This document shows, one piece after another, positions 1-7,808 of a stretch of 28,454 nt of DNA (its first letter is position 1; every line of letters begins with the position of its first letter). The stretch is from Bog-950 sp035299425. GTDB taxonomy: Bacteria > Bacteroidota > Bacteroidia > Chitinophagales > LD1. The DNA is taken from positions 1 through 28,454 of the forward strand of contig DATGWP010000039.1 of assembly GCA_035299425.1 (NCBI GenBank), written 5' to 3'. The position numbers and the translations under genes were made by a program. Under the pieces are notes generated by a model, which was not told the DNA's origin, did no database searches, and saw only the letters and a program-made list of their open reading frames with translations.

Positions 1-2
1 AA

Positions 3-542
3 GAGCAGCTGCGTAGTATTATTGCCACAGAGTGGTCTATTGCCGACCGCTTCAAAGATTCAGAATTTTTATTCGAACCGCGCACCTTGCAGGCATGGTC
101 GGTATCTACCGATAAGTTCTGGGGCGATGGCTTTGTACTTACCGGTAACGTAACCGAATTTCTTGACCCTGTATTTTCATCAGGCGTTACATTAGCTGTT
201 ACATCCTCGCACCTGGCGGCTACGCAGGTAGTGCGTCAGCTTCAAGGCGAAAATGTGGACTGGCAAAAAGAATATACCGATGTAATGATGCAGGGGGTAG
301 ATACCTTCCGCTCATACGTGGTAGCATGGTACGATGGCACCTTGCAAAAAATATTCTTTGCAGAAGAGCGTAACCAGGAAGTTATCAGCCAGATATGTTC
401 AGTGTTGGCCGGGTACGTTTGGGACCTTAACAACCCTTATGTAAAAAATCACGCCACTTACCTTAAGCGTATGGTGCGCTTAATAAATGTTGGTAAAAAG
501 CTAAAGGATTTGGAAGAAAGCGAACTAAACAGCGAGGCATAG
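3..542 (+). CDS. Flavin-dependent halogenase-like oxidoreductase, C-terminal part (5' truncated by window edge)
   Basis: The open frame runs in from the left edge without a start, leaving 179 residues and a TAG stop. The stretch TEFLDPVFSSGVTLA (about residues 54-68 of the visible part) matches the segment near the active-site channel of FAD-dependent tryptophan-halogenase-like enzymes, where DP-x-FSSG is typical. The C-terminal half is helical and charged, as in this family. Members occur in flexirubin/aryl-polyene clusters and are thought to hydroxylate or halogenate the aryl head group; that role is inferred from the neighbours. The FAD-binding GxGxxG motif and the WxWxIP motif used to recognise halogenases would lie upstream of the window, so halogenase versus plain monooxygenase cannot be decided. 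It ends 57 bp before the dehydratase start, on the same strand, consistent with one operon. Confidence 0.8.
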   Translation, partial: EQLRSIIATEWSIADRFKDSEFLFEPRTLQAWSVSTDKFWGDGFVLTGNVTEFLDPVFSSGVTLAVTSSHLAATQVVRQLQGENVDWQKEYTDVMMQGVDTFRSYVVAWYDGTLQKIFFAEERNQEVISQICSVLAGYVWDLNNPYVKNHATYLKRMVRLINVGKKLKDLEESELNSEA

Positions 543-599
543 GCTTGTGCTATCATTAATTTGTCTTATTTCGCCTTACCAAACTACTTTACCAATACC

Positions 600-968
600 A
601 TGCTTCAGGGTCATTTTTACAACATAAAGGAATCGTCTACCGAGGGTAACACCTTTAAGATGAAAGTGGAATTTAACGCCGACCACGAAATTTTTAAAGG
701 CCATTTTCCCGATTTGCCGGTAGTGCCTGGCGTATGCCAGACCCAGATGTTGGTAGAAGCATTGGAGTATATGCTCAAGCGCCCTATGCACATGAAGCTG
801 GCACATCATATCAAATTCCTGGCCTTGCTTAATCCCGTAAAGGATAAAGAACTCGACATGGAAATCAAGATTGATAAAGAAGAAAACGGCAACCTATGGG
901 TTAGCGCCATGTATACCAGCCCCACCGAACTTTTTTTCAGGTTTAAAGGTGAGTTTGTAAATGGATAA
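600..968 (+). CDS. 3-hydroxyacyl-ACP dehydratase, FabZ/FabA-like hot-dog fold
   Basis: A 122-residue single hot-dog protein. HEIFKGHFPDLPVVPGVCQTQMLVE contains the FabZ/FabA signature: H-x-x-F-x-GHFP, then PxVPGV, then Q and E where the catalytic acid helix sits. Enzymes of this type remove water from 3-hydroxyacyl-ACP, and in aryl-polyene/flexirubin clusters a dedicated copy makes the conjugated polyene chain. That role here is inferred from context. I chose the ATG at 600 because the protein then begins MLQGHFYNI, a normal N-terminus for these short dehydratases. An in-frame TTG at 561 would add 13 residues and put the gene closer to its upstream neighbour, so it cannot be excluded. The 3' end overlaps the glycosyltransferase start by 8 bp, which suggests translational coupling. 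Confidence 0.88.
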   Translation: MLQGHFYNIKESSTEGNTFKMKVEFNADHEIFKGHFPDLPVVPGVCQTQMLVEALEYMLKRPMHMKLAHHIKFLALLNPVKDKELDMEIKIDKEENGNLWVSAMYTSPTELFFRFKGEFVNG

Positions 969-2136
969 AAGCACATACAAAGACCGGTTTAAGCAATTAA
1001 ACTGCTGTGTGCTGATACCTACTTATAACAACAGCACCACTATAGAAGGCGTAATAGCCGATGTGTTGCAATACTGCGATGATGTGTGTGTGGTTAATGA
1101 TGGGTCTACAGATAATACCCTTGAAATTCTCGCTCGGTTTCCGCAAATAAAATTGCACAGTTATCCCAAAAACCAGGGCAAAGGCTGGGCGTTGCGACAG
1201 GGCTTTGCCTTTACCCGTAAGCAGGGTTACGATTATGCTATTACGCTCGATTCGGACGGGCAGCACTTTGCCGATGACCTGCCAACTATGCTCAATGCAC
1301 TGCAGGATAACCGCAACGCCATTATTATTGGTGCACGCAACATGAACCAGAGCAGCGTGCCCGGAAAAAGCAGTTTTGGTAATAAGTTTTCTAATTTTTG
1401 GTTTACGCTGGAAACCGGTATTAGTGTGCCCGATACACAGTCGGGCTACCGTTTGTATCCGGTTAAGGCGTTAGAAGGTATGCGCTTTTTTACCTACAAA
1501 TACGAGTTCGAAATTGAAGTAATAGTAAGGGCAGCGTGGGCAGGTATAAATGTAATGGCTGTGCCGGTTAAGGTATATTACCCACCGGCAGAAGAACGTA
1601 TTACTCACTTTCGTCCTTTCAAAGATTTTTCGCGCATCAGTGTATTAAACACAGTCCTCGTATTCTGGACCTTCGCCTGGATAAAGCCGCGCGATTTTGT
1701 GCGCCATATTTTTAGAAACGATTGGCGTACATTGTTAGAGCAATACCTTATACGTTCGCACGAAACTCCTGCAGTAAAGGCTTGGTCAATGGCCGTCGGT
1801 GTGTTCTTTGGTATTACGCCCTTTTGGGGTTTTCAAATTTGGTTTGTCATTTTTTTTGCCTGGGTGTTCAAACTCAACAAAGGGCTTTCTATACTCGCGT
1901 CTAACATTAGTATACCGCCCATGATACCTATCATCGTTTTTGCCAGCTATCAGGCCGGCCGTATATGGTATGGTGGTAACAATATGAGCCTTAACCTTGC
2001 CGAAAACTTTAAGCCCGAAATGTTGGGCAAAAATGCCCTGCAATATGTGGTGGGTAGTTTTACGTTGGCAGCTATGGTAGCTGTATTGGTTTGGCTTTTT
2101 ACATACATTTTTGTCAGCACACTTAAAAGGAAATAG
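961..2136 (+). CDS. Family 2 glycosyltransferase fused to DUF2062 membrane domain
   Basis: 391 residues. The N-terminal GT-A domain (about 14-235) shows CVLIPTYNNSTTI, the nucleotide-sugar site VNDGSTDNT (45-53), and the metal-binding DSD within TLDSDGQH (95-102). The C-terminal part (about 250-385) is a DUF2062 domain with GVFFGITPFWGFQ and several hydrophobic segments, anchoring the enzyme in the inner membrane. GT2-DUF2062 fusions are known from aryl-polyene clusters, where they probably glycosylate the lipid or its carrier; the exact acceptor is unknown. It starts 8 bp inside the dehydratase gene. A strong inverted repeat with T-runs lies about 120 bp after its stop, so this is probably the end of the first transcription unit. 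Confidence 0.9.
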   Translation: MDKSTYKDRFKQLNCCVLIPTYNNSTTIEGVIADVLQYCDDVCVVNDGSTDNTLEILARFPQIKLHSYPKNQGKGWALRQGFAFTRKQGYDYAITLDSDGQHFADDLPTMLNALQDNRNAIIIGARNMNQSSVPGKSSFGNKFSNFWFTLETGISVPDTQSGYRLYPVKALEGMRFFTYKYEFEIEVIVRAAWAGINVMAVPVKVYYPPAEERITHFRPFKDFSRISVLNTVLVFWTFAWIKPRDFVRHIFRNDWRTLLEQYLIRSHETPAVKAWSMAVGVFFGITPFWGFQIWFVIFFAWVFKLNKGLSILASNISIPPMIPIIVFASYQAGRIWYGGNNMSLNLAENFKPEMLGKNALQYVVGSFTLAAMVAVLVWLFTYIFVSTLKRK

Positions 2137-2198
2137 GCGTCGATTTTATCTTCTGTTTAATGTTGCGCTGCATGTTTATAGCATAAATTTATTTGTAG

Positions 2199-2251
2199 GG
2201 TCTCTCCTCTCTTCAAGGAGAGGGGAGATGCCGTAAGGCAGAGGGGTGAGG
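2199..2251. repeat. Dispersed intergenic hairpin element (CTCTCC type)
   Basis: The sequence contains CTCTCC...GGAGAG arms around a short CTCTTCAA-like loop, followed by a GATGCCGTAAGGCAGAGGGGTGAG tail of the kind seen scattered between genes in many Bacteroidota genomes. Related but shorter elements occur in this window at 27198-27230 and, in a different sequence class, at 20424-20467. It lies between a gene stop and a terminator. Assignment to a repeat family is from memory and was not checked by a genome search. Confidence 0.5.
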
Positions 2252-2255
2252 CAAT

Positions 2256-2293
2256 AAAAAATCCGCAACGGTATAAGCCACTGCGGATTTTTT
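2256..2293. terminator. Bidirectional intrinsic terminator
   Basis: A perfect 12-bp inverted repeat (AAAAAATCCGCA at 2256-2267, TGCGGATTTTTT at 2282-2293) around a 14-nt loop. The six A/six T ends give a T-run on both strands, so it can stop the glycosyltransferase transcript (+) and the convergent WG-repeat gene (-), whose stop is 21 bp away. Confidence 0.85.
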
Positions 2294-2313
2294 ATTTATG
2301 GCGAATGAATCGG

Positions 2314-2781
2314 TTACTCGTCCTTCAGGTTTAATATTACTTCCTTGCCATCTATCACCGCGCGGATAATGCCACCTTTTTCTACACGTATGGTTTCGTA
2401 TTTGTTTTCAATCAGCACTTTGCCTTGTTTGTTTATCATACCGGCTAAACCATTCTTCCGGGTTATTGCCCATGGCCCTTTAAAACCGCCTATTTCACCG
2501 TATATATTATCTACTATTACTTTTCCGGTCATGTTTATCAGCCCTGTTAAACCTTTTTTGGTAGTATAGGCTATACCATCTCGGCCAAATCCCGATATGC
2601 GGTCGTATTGTGGTTTAATAATTTCTTTCCCATCCTGCGTTATAAGTCCGCATTTACCGTTTTTCCAGGCTATGGCTACACCCTGGTTAAACTTCTCAAT
2701 TTTATCATACTGTTGGGTTACCTCTTGAGCAATGGCAGAAAATGAAAGCGCAATTAATAGCAGTCCGAATATCTTTTTCAT
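2314..2781 (-). CDS. Secreted WG-repeat protein
   Basis: 155 residues starting MKKIFGLLLIALSFSAIAQ, a clear signal peptide with probable cleavage after the Ala-Gln region. The mature part has three copies of a WG/KWG-type repeat: GLITQDGKEIIKPQYDRI, GLINMTGKVIVDNIYGEI and GMINKQGKVLIENKYETI, each a small beta unit ending in an aromatic motif. Such proteins are periplasmic or cell-surface and of unknown function. A longer in-frame reading would begin at 2835, but the ATG at 2781 gives the signal peptide directly and follows a plausible promoter. It lies antisense between pigment-pathway genes, so it is either an unrelated insertion or an envelope helper of that system; nothing in the sequence decides. 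Confidence 0.85.
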   Translation of the reverse strand: MKKIFGLLLIALSFSAIAQEVTQQYDKIEKFNQGVAIAWKNGKCGLITQDGKEIIKPQYDRISGFGRDGIAYTTKKGLTGLINMTGKVIVDNIYGEIGGFKGPWAITRKNGLAGMINKQGKVLIENKYETIRVEKGGIIRAVIDGKEVILNLKDE

Positions 2782-2804
2782 GAGTGTTTGTTTTTTAATG
2801 ATGA

Positions 2805-2835
2805 CGAATGTAGTATAGTAAACGCTTTTATGCAA
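2805..2835 (-). promoter_or_regulatory. Putative promoter for the WG-repeat gene
   Basis: On the minus strand TTG (2833-2835), a 20-bp spacer and TACATTCG (2805-2812) resemble the Bacteroidota -33 TTTG and -7 TAnnTTTG elements, with one mismatch in the -7 box. The start codon is about 24 bp downstream. Pattern match only. Confidence 0.4.
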
Positions 2836-2951
2836 CTAACAGTTATCACCTGTTTGGGGGAAGTAGTGCTTTACTTTCATCTACACTTGTTGAAAAATCG
2901 CACGTAGGGTTTTCACAATTCCTGTTTTCTTGCGTCTAACAATAAAAATCA

Positions 2952-3692
2952 ATGGATAGAAAATACTGGGAAGAGGTAGCTCTTGTGCACGACGATAAAA
3001 TATTTGATGTTTTCTCGCACGACACTAAAAGAGTCATACACAAAAATATACTGAAGTATGCCTCTAAAAGCAAAACAGCTATGGACCTTGGCTGTGCTAT
3101 TGGCAACTGGTTGCCGCTGCTTTCGCCTGCCTTCAAAAAAGTATATGCCGTAGATATTGCCAAACACTATATAGACCTGGCCAAAGAATATAACAAGCAC
3201 CTAAAGAATATTGAATACATACACGCCGACCTGGGCAAACTTAAAACAAAGCTAACAGCCGATATGGTTGTGTGCATTAATACCCTGCTTACACCTAAAG
3301 CTAAAGACCGTAATGCTGCTTACGAAACGGTGATAAAAGCGGTAGCCAAAAATGGCTATCTGGTGCTGGTAGTGCCCGCACTGGAATCGGCCCTGTATAG
3401 CGAACATGTTTTAAATTACTGGAACGAAAAAGATAAAAAAGCCGGTAAAAAGGTAACAAAGGAAAAGATGAAGCAGGGCGATCCATTCGCAGGCGTTATT
3501 CATTTAGATACTACACCTACCAAACATTACCTGAAAGAAGAGTTGCACTTTATGCTGCAAAACTCTGGCTTCGAAATCATTGAAACCAATAAAGTGGAAT
3601 ATACCTGGGAAACCGAATTTACTAATCCACCTAAATGGCTAAAGGCTCCTTTCCCATGGGATTGGTTGGTGGTAGCTAAACGCCTGGGTTAA
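2952..3692 (+). CDS. Class I SAM-dependent methyltransferase
   Basis: 246 residues with a Rossmann-like core. Motif I is MDLGCAIGNWL (44-54), a GxGxG variant with Ala-Ile in the middle, and the acidic residue binding the SAM ribose is Asp69 in VYAVDIA. Motif II/III candidates follow in YIHADLG and MVVCINTLLTP. The C-terminal third is Lys- and Trp-rich (TNPPKWLKAPFPWDWLVVAKRLG), ending in a typical last strand. Position between a glycosyltransferase and the exporter fusion suggests it methylates the aryl head group or another part of the pigment lipid; this is inference, since the substrate cannot be read from the sequence. It is preceded by about 170 bp from the divergent WG gene, so it probably has its own promoter, though I saw no convincing one. 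Confidence 0.85.
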   Translation: MDRKYWEEVALVHDDKIFDVFSHDTKRVIHKNILKYASKSKTAMDLGCAIGNWLPLLSPAFKKVYAVDIAKHYIDLAKEYNKHLKNIEYIHADLGKLKTKLTADMVVCINTLLTPKAKDRNAAYETVIKAVAKNGYLVLVVPALESALYSEHVLNYWNEKDKKAGKKVTKEKMKQGDPFAGVIHLDTTPTKHYLKEELHFMLQNSGFEIIETNKVEYTWETEFTNPPKWLKAPFPWDWLVVAKRLG

Positions 3693-3747
3693 TACTTTTG
3701 TCCAGTACTGTAAGATTATCTTTGTCGGTTGAACAAGTTTTGACCTC

Positions 3748-3852
3748 GGTGTCCACCCCATGAGTGTACACGAGTTTCGTGCAAATAATTGATAGTCAAT
3801 GATTTACAAGAGTGCCTGGTGTACACTTTTTCAAAAATGGCCTTTTTGTACA
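3748..3852. promoter_or_regulatory. Cluster of GTGTACAC-type palindromes upstream of the exporter gene
   Basis: The 235-bp gap before the exporter holds GGTGTCCACC (3748-3757), GTGTACAC (3764-3771) and GTGTACAC (3819-3826), with a further TGTACA at 3847-3852. Similar palindromes in an untranslated region ahead of a large membrane-protein gene look like binding sites for a dimeric regulator. A worn mobile-element end is the alternative. The rest of the gap shows no coding potential and no clear terminator for the methyltransferase gene. Confidence 0.35.
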
Positions 3853-3927
3853 TGGAGGTATCAATCATTATGGATGTATGCAAACATCTCATTTCAATAC
3901 ATCTAATTTGCTCATATTCGCGCTACA

Positions 3928-6900
3928 GTGAATAGATGGCTTTTAAATACGTATGATTTTTTCGAACAGCGAAAGGGGCTTTTTTATGCCTTTACCGTTT
4001 CGCTATTTGTGTTGTTGGGCCTCATGGCTTCGCTTATCAGGCCTGAGGAGGATATAAACAAGCTATTGCCAAACAGCGAACAAACCCGCGGCATTACTGA
4101 TATTTTTAAGAGCTCTAACTTTGCCGATAAGGTAGTTGTAAAAGTAATAGCCCGTAAGCCTACCGAACCCGAAGTGCTGATGGCTTATGCCGATACACTG
4201 AACGCCCGCCTGCTCGATAAGTATACCAGCCAGATAAGTGATATTAAGCTTACCGTAAGCGATGAAACCACTCTGGCTATTTACAATACGGTACATGATA
4301 ACCTCCCCGTGTATTTAGAAGAAGCTGACTATAAGGCTATCGATACGCTGATATCGCCGGAACGCATACCACAAACACTGCAGGAAGATTACAACATCAT
4401 TACCTCTGCACAGGGCATGGTGATGAAGCGCCTTATTGCCGATGACCCGGTAGGTATATCTAACCTTGCCTTGCGCAAACTACAGAACCTGCAAACCGAT
4501 GATAACTATCAGTTGTATGATGGTTACATAATGGGTAAAGACCAGCAGAGCCTTTACATGTTCATTACATTAAATAACACATCGGGCCAAACCGCACAGA
4601 ATGAGAAACTGTTCAATGGTTTCGATGCTGAAATTGCCTCGCTTACTCCGGCTAAGGATAGCGTAGAGATATTGTATTACGGCAATTCGGTAGTAGCGGC
4701 CGGCAATGCACGCCAGTTAAAAAAGGACTCTATCATTACGCTTAGCATAACTATAGTTGCCATCCTGCTGTTTGTTGGTCTGTTCTTCCGCCGCAAACGT
4801 GTACCTGTTATAATGATGCTGCCGGTGGTGTTTGGTGGCTTGTTCTCCATTGCCATTATTGCGGTAACCAAAGGCACTATATCAAGCATCGCGCTGGGGG
4901 CTGGCTCTATTGTGTTGGGTATTGCTATCAATTACTCGCTTCATTTCTTTAGCCACTATAAGCACTGCGGCTCGGTAAAGCAAACTATCACCGATTTGCT
5001 TTCGCCAATGACTATCGGCAGCATTACTACAGTGGGCTCTTTCTTTTCACTCACCTTGCTACAGTCGCAGATATTGAATGATTTTGGACTGTTTGCAGCG
5101 CTTAGCTTAATGGGTGCTACCATTTTTGCGCTGGTGTTCTTGCCGCATTTTATGCCCCCGGCTAGTGCAGATGAGCAACAACAGGAAAGTCGTTTAGAGA
5201 AGCTGCTTAACTTCAAGATTAAATACCAGGGCGCTGTGTTTCTAATTGTTTTAGCGCTTACAGGTTTCTTTTTCTACCATGCCCGCCATGTAGGTTTCGA
5301 AAGCGATTTGAATAAGGTCAATTTTCTGAATGAAGAAACCCGCCGCGCGCAGAAGGAGATTGATGTAACCCAGGACGATTCCTCTAAGGTGGTGTTTATT
5401 GCCAGCAATGGCGCCACACAAGAGGAAATGCTGCAGAACAACGAAGTATTGCTGCAGCAATTAGAAGAAGCGCAGCAAAAAGGCTGGATACAAAAGTATT
5501 CTTCATTCAGCCGGTTTATACCTTCTCAAAAGTTGCAGGAGGAGAAGATAAAAACATGGAATGCATACTGGACGCCCGATAAGAAGAAGGCCTTAATAGC
5601 TACCTTAAAGCTGGAGGGAAGCAAGTTGAAGTTTGCTCCCGCTGCATTTGCAAACTTCGAAGCGCTGTTAACCAAAGAGTATGCACCGGTAGGCGATGAC
5701 GAGTTTGGGCCTATAAAGGAAGCCTTTGGTAAAGAGTATCTCATTTACGGAAAGGACAAGCAAACAGTAATTAATGCGGTACGGGTAGATAAGGCGCAAC
5801 GTAAGCAGCTCTATGCAGAGTTGAATAAGCATCCTTCAACCGTTATTCTCGATAAGCAAATTATAACCAACAAGTTTGTAGAGATCATCTACAGCGATTT
5901 CAATTCGGTATTGCTCTACACATCTACGCTGGTGTTTTTTGCCTTGCTGTTTAGCTACGGCCGCTTAGAACTTACCCTCATCACGTTTCTGCCTATGGTA
6001 ATTACGTGGATATGGGTGTTGGGCATCGTGGGTCTGTTTGGCATTCAGTTCAACCTTATCAATATAGTTATCTCTACATTTATCTTTGGCCTTGGCGACG
6101 ACTTTAGCATCTTCATTACCGATGGCCTCACCGAGAAGTATAAGAAAGGAAAGAACACGCTTGCCTCACATAAGGTATCTATCTTTCTTTCTGCAGTTAC
6201 AATCCTCATTGGTTTAGGCGCCCTTATTTTTGCTAAGCACCCGGCGCTTAAGTCAATTGCCTTGCTCTCTATTGTAGGTATATTTTGTGTGGTGGTGGTT
6301 GGGCAAACTGTGCAGCCTTACTTGTATAACTTCTTTATTCAAAGTCGTAAGGATAGAGGCTTGCCGCCATGGACAATTTCTACCTTAATACTTACCTGGA
6401 TAGCTTTTGGCTATTACGTTTCGGTATCGCTGTTTGCTGCTTTGGTAGGTTACATTCTACTATACCTTGTGCCTTATCCTGGCATTAAAAAGCGCAAACT
6501 CTTCTTTCATTATATAGTGCGGGGTGCCCTGTGGGTTCTTACTTATATGATGGTTAACGTGCGCAAGCGCCACGAGGGTAAATCCAATATGGATTTTAGT
6601 AAACCGGCAGTTATCATTGCCAATCATGCATCATTTTTAGATATACTGGTTACCGTAATGCAGCACCCTAAGCTGATATTGCTTACCAATAAATGGGTGT
6701 ACTACTCACCGGTGTTTGGCAAAGTAGTGCAGTTAGCCGATTACTATCCGGTAATGGAGGGGGCTGATGCCGCTACCGAAAAGTTTGTAGATATAGTTAA
6801 GGATGGTTACTCCATAGTAGTATTCCCCGAAGGTACGCGCTCTCCGGATGGCCGGTTAAAGCGTTTTCACAAAGGTGCTTTCTATTTAGCCGAGCAGCTG

Positions 6901-7620
6901 AACATAGATATAGTGCCTATGTTGCTGCATGGCACCGGCGATACTATCAGAAAAGGTGACTTTATGGTAATGAACGCCAGTATGACCATGAAGTTTTTGC
7001 CGCGTATATCGCCTGCCGATGCCCGCTTTGGTAATGGCTATGCCGAAAGAACAAAAGGCATATCGCGCTATTTTAAAACCGAGTACGAAAAGCTGCGGGA
7101 AGAGAAGGAAACACCGCGTTATTTCCGTCAGTGGTTGCGCATGAACTACATTTATAAGGGACCGGAATTAGAGTTTCTGGCGCTTAAAGAAAGCAGGAGT
7201 GAAGCTTTTTATACTGCGCTGGATAAGGCTTTGCCTAAGCAGGGCCACATTACAGAAATTGGCTGTGGCTATGGCTTTCACGTTTACATGCTGCATTTCA
7301 CCGGTTGGAAAAGAACACTCACCGGTATTGACACTAATGAAGAAATGATTGAAATAGCAAACAATTGCTACTCTAAAAACAGTCAGTTGCAATTTATACA
7401 TGCTGATGTTACGCAATGCAACATACCCCAAAGCAATGCTATCATTATCAATCAAAAAAATCTACCGGCTTCTGTTGATGTAAAGAGTGTATTGGAAAAG
7501 TGTGCGGGGGCCCTTTTGCCCGGTGGTAAATTGATTTATATCGGCAGTAATGTTGCATTGGCGACTTACACTTCCGAAGAAATATACAGCAATATGTATT
7601 TGATGAAAGGCGCCCAATAG
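3928..7620 (+). CDS. Trifunctional MMPL/RND exporter - PlsC-like acyltransferase - SAM methyltransferase fusion
   Basis: 1230 residues. The first ~830 form an MMPL/RND permease: a first membrane helix at about 18-36, a periplasmic loop, helices at about 270-410 and 435-452, a second loop, and a last bundle at about 650-805, including the GLGDDFSIFITDG segment with acidic residues usual for proton relay. After two more helices comes a lysophospholipid-acyltransferase domain with HxxxxD at His900-Asp905 (NHASFLD) and FPEGTRS at 966-972. The C-terminal ~130 residues are a methyltransferase with EIGCGYG at 1110-1116 and GIDTN. This three-part architecture is known from Bacteroidota aryl-polyene/flexirubin clusters; it probably acylates and exports the pigment lipid. 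Start is GTG; the next in-frame ATG would cut the first helix. Inner-membrane protein. Confidence 0.92.
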   Translation: MNRWLLNTYDFFEQRKGLFYAFTVSLFVLLGLMASLIRPEEDINKLLPNSEQTRGITDIFKSSNFADKVVVKVIARKPTEPEVLMAYADTLNARLLDKYTSQISDIKLTVSDETTLAIYNTVHDNLPVYLEEADYKAIDTLISPERIPQTLQEDYNIITSAQGMVMKRLIADDPVGISNLALRKLQNLQTDDNYQLYDGYIMGKDQQSLYMFITLNNTSGQTAQNEKLFNGFDAEIASLTPAKDSVEILYYGNSVVAAGNARQLKKDSIITLSITIVAILLFVGLFFRRKRVPVIMMLPVVFGGLFSIAIIAVTKGTISSIALGAGSIVLGIAINYSLHFFSHYKHCGSVKQTITDLLSPMTIGSITTVGSFFSLTLLQSQILNDFGLFAALSLMGATIFALVFLPHFMPPASADEQQQESRLEKLLNFKIKYQGAVFLIVLALTGFFFYHARHVGFESDLNKVNFLNEETRRAQKEIDVTQDDSSKVVFIASNGATQEEMLQNNEVLLQQLEEAQQKGWIQKYSSFSRFIPSQKLQEEKIKTWNAYWTPDKKKALIATLKLEGSKLKFAPAAFANFEALLTKEYAPVGDDEFGPIKEAFGKEYLIYGKDKQTVINAVRVDKAQRKQLYAELNKHPSTVILDKQIITNKFVEIIYSDFNSVLLYTSTLVFFALLFSYGRLELTLITFLPMVITWIWVLGIVGLFGIQFNLINIVISTFIFGLGDDFSIFITDGLTEKYKKGKNTLASHKVSIFLSAVTILIGLGALIFAKHPALKSIALLSIVGIFCVVVVGQTVQPYLYNFFIQSRKDRGLPPWTISTLILTWIAFGYYVSVSLFAALVGYILLYLVPYPGIKKRKLFFHYIVRGALWVLTYMMVNVRKRHEGKSNMDFSKPAVIIANHASFLDILVTVMQHPKLILLTNKWVYYSPVFGKVVQLADYYPVMEGADAATEKFVDIVKDGYSIVVFPEGTRSPDGRLKRFHKGAFYLAEQLNIDIVPMLLHGTGDTIRKGDFMVMNASMTMKFLPRISPADARFGNGYAERTKGISRYFKTEYEKLREEKETPRYFRQWLRMNYIYKGPELEFLALKESRSEAFYTALDKALPKQGHITEIGCGYGFHVYMLHFTGWKRTLTGIDTNEEMIEIANNCYSKNSQLQFIHADVTQCNIPQSNAIIINQKNLPASVDVKSVLEKCAGALLPGGKLIYIGSNVALATYTSEEIYSNMYLMKGAQ

Positions 7621-7649
7621 ACGTCTTTTTATAACTTATTCATCATCAA

Positions 7650-7681
7650 TTTCCTGCTCGTATTTCACAATTTTAGTTTTG
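7650..7681 (+). promoter_or_regulatory. Putative promoter for the collagen/S74 protein gene
   Basis: TTTC (7650-7653), a 20-bp spacer and TAGTTTTG (7674-7681), the latter a perfect TAnnTTTG -7 box. It begins 30 bp after the exporter stop and would give a leader of about 120 nt, so the gene is probably independent of the pigment operon. Confidence 0.45.
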
Positions 7682-7808
7682 TATACCACATAGCACGCAT
7701 CGTAATAAACATGGTGTATGAGGATAACCTGTTAGAACATCGTTAGAAAGTTGCCGTAAAACAGGGCAAATCATTGTTTCTGCAATGTTACCACCAACAA
7801 TTAATGCC

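Noticed and set aside
561..599. Longer dehydratase start at TTG 561
   Set aside because: TTG is a weak start, and the ATG at 600 gives the usual short N-terminus; kept only as an alternative.
3693..3927. Transposon or integrase remnant upstream of the exporter
   Set aside because: No coding fragment, no target-site duplication and no matching terminal inverted repeats; the palindromes alone do not show mobility.
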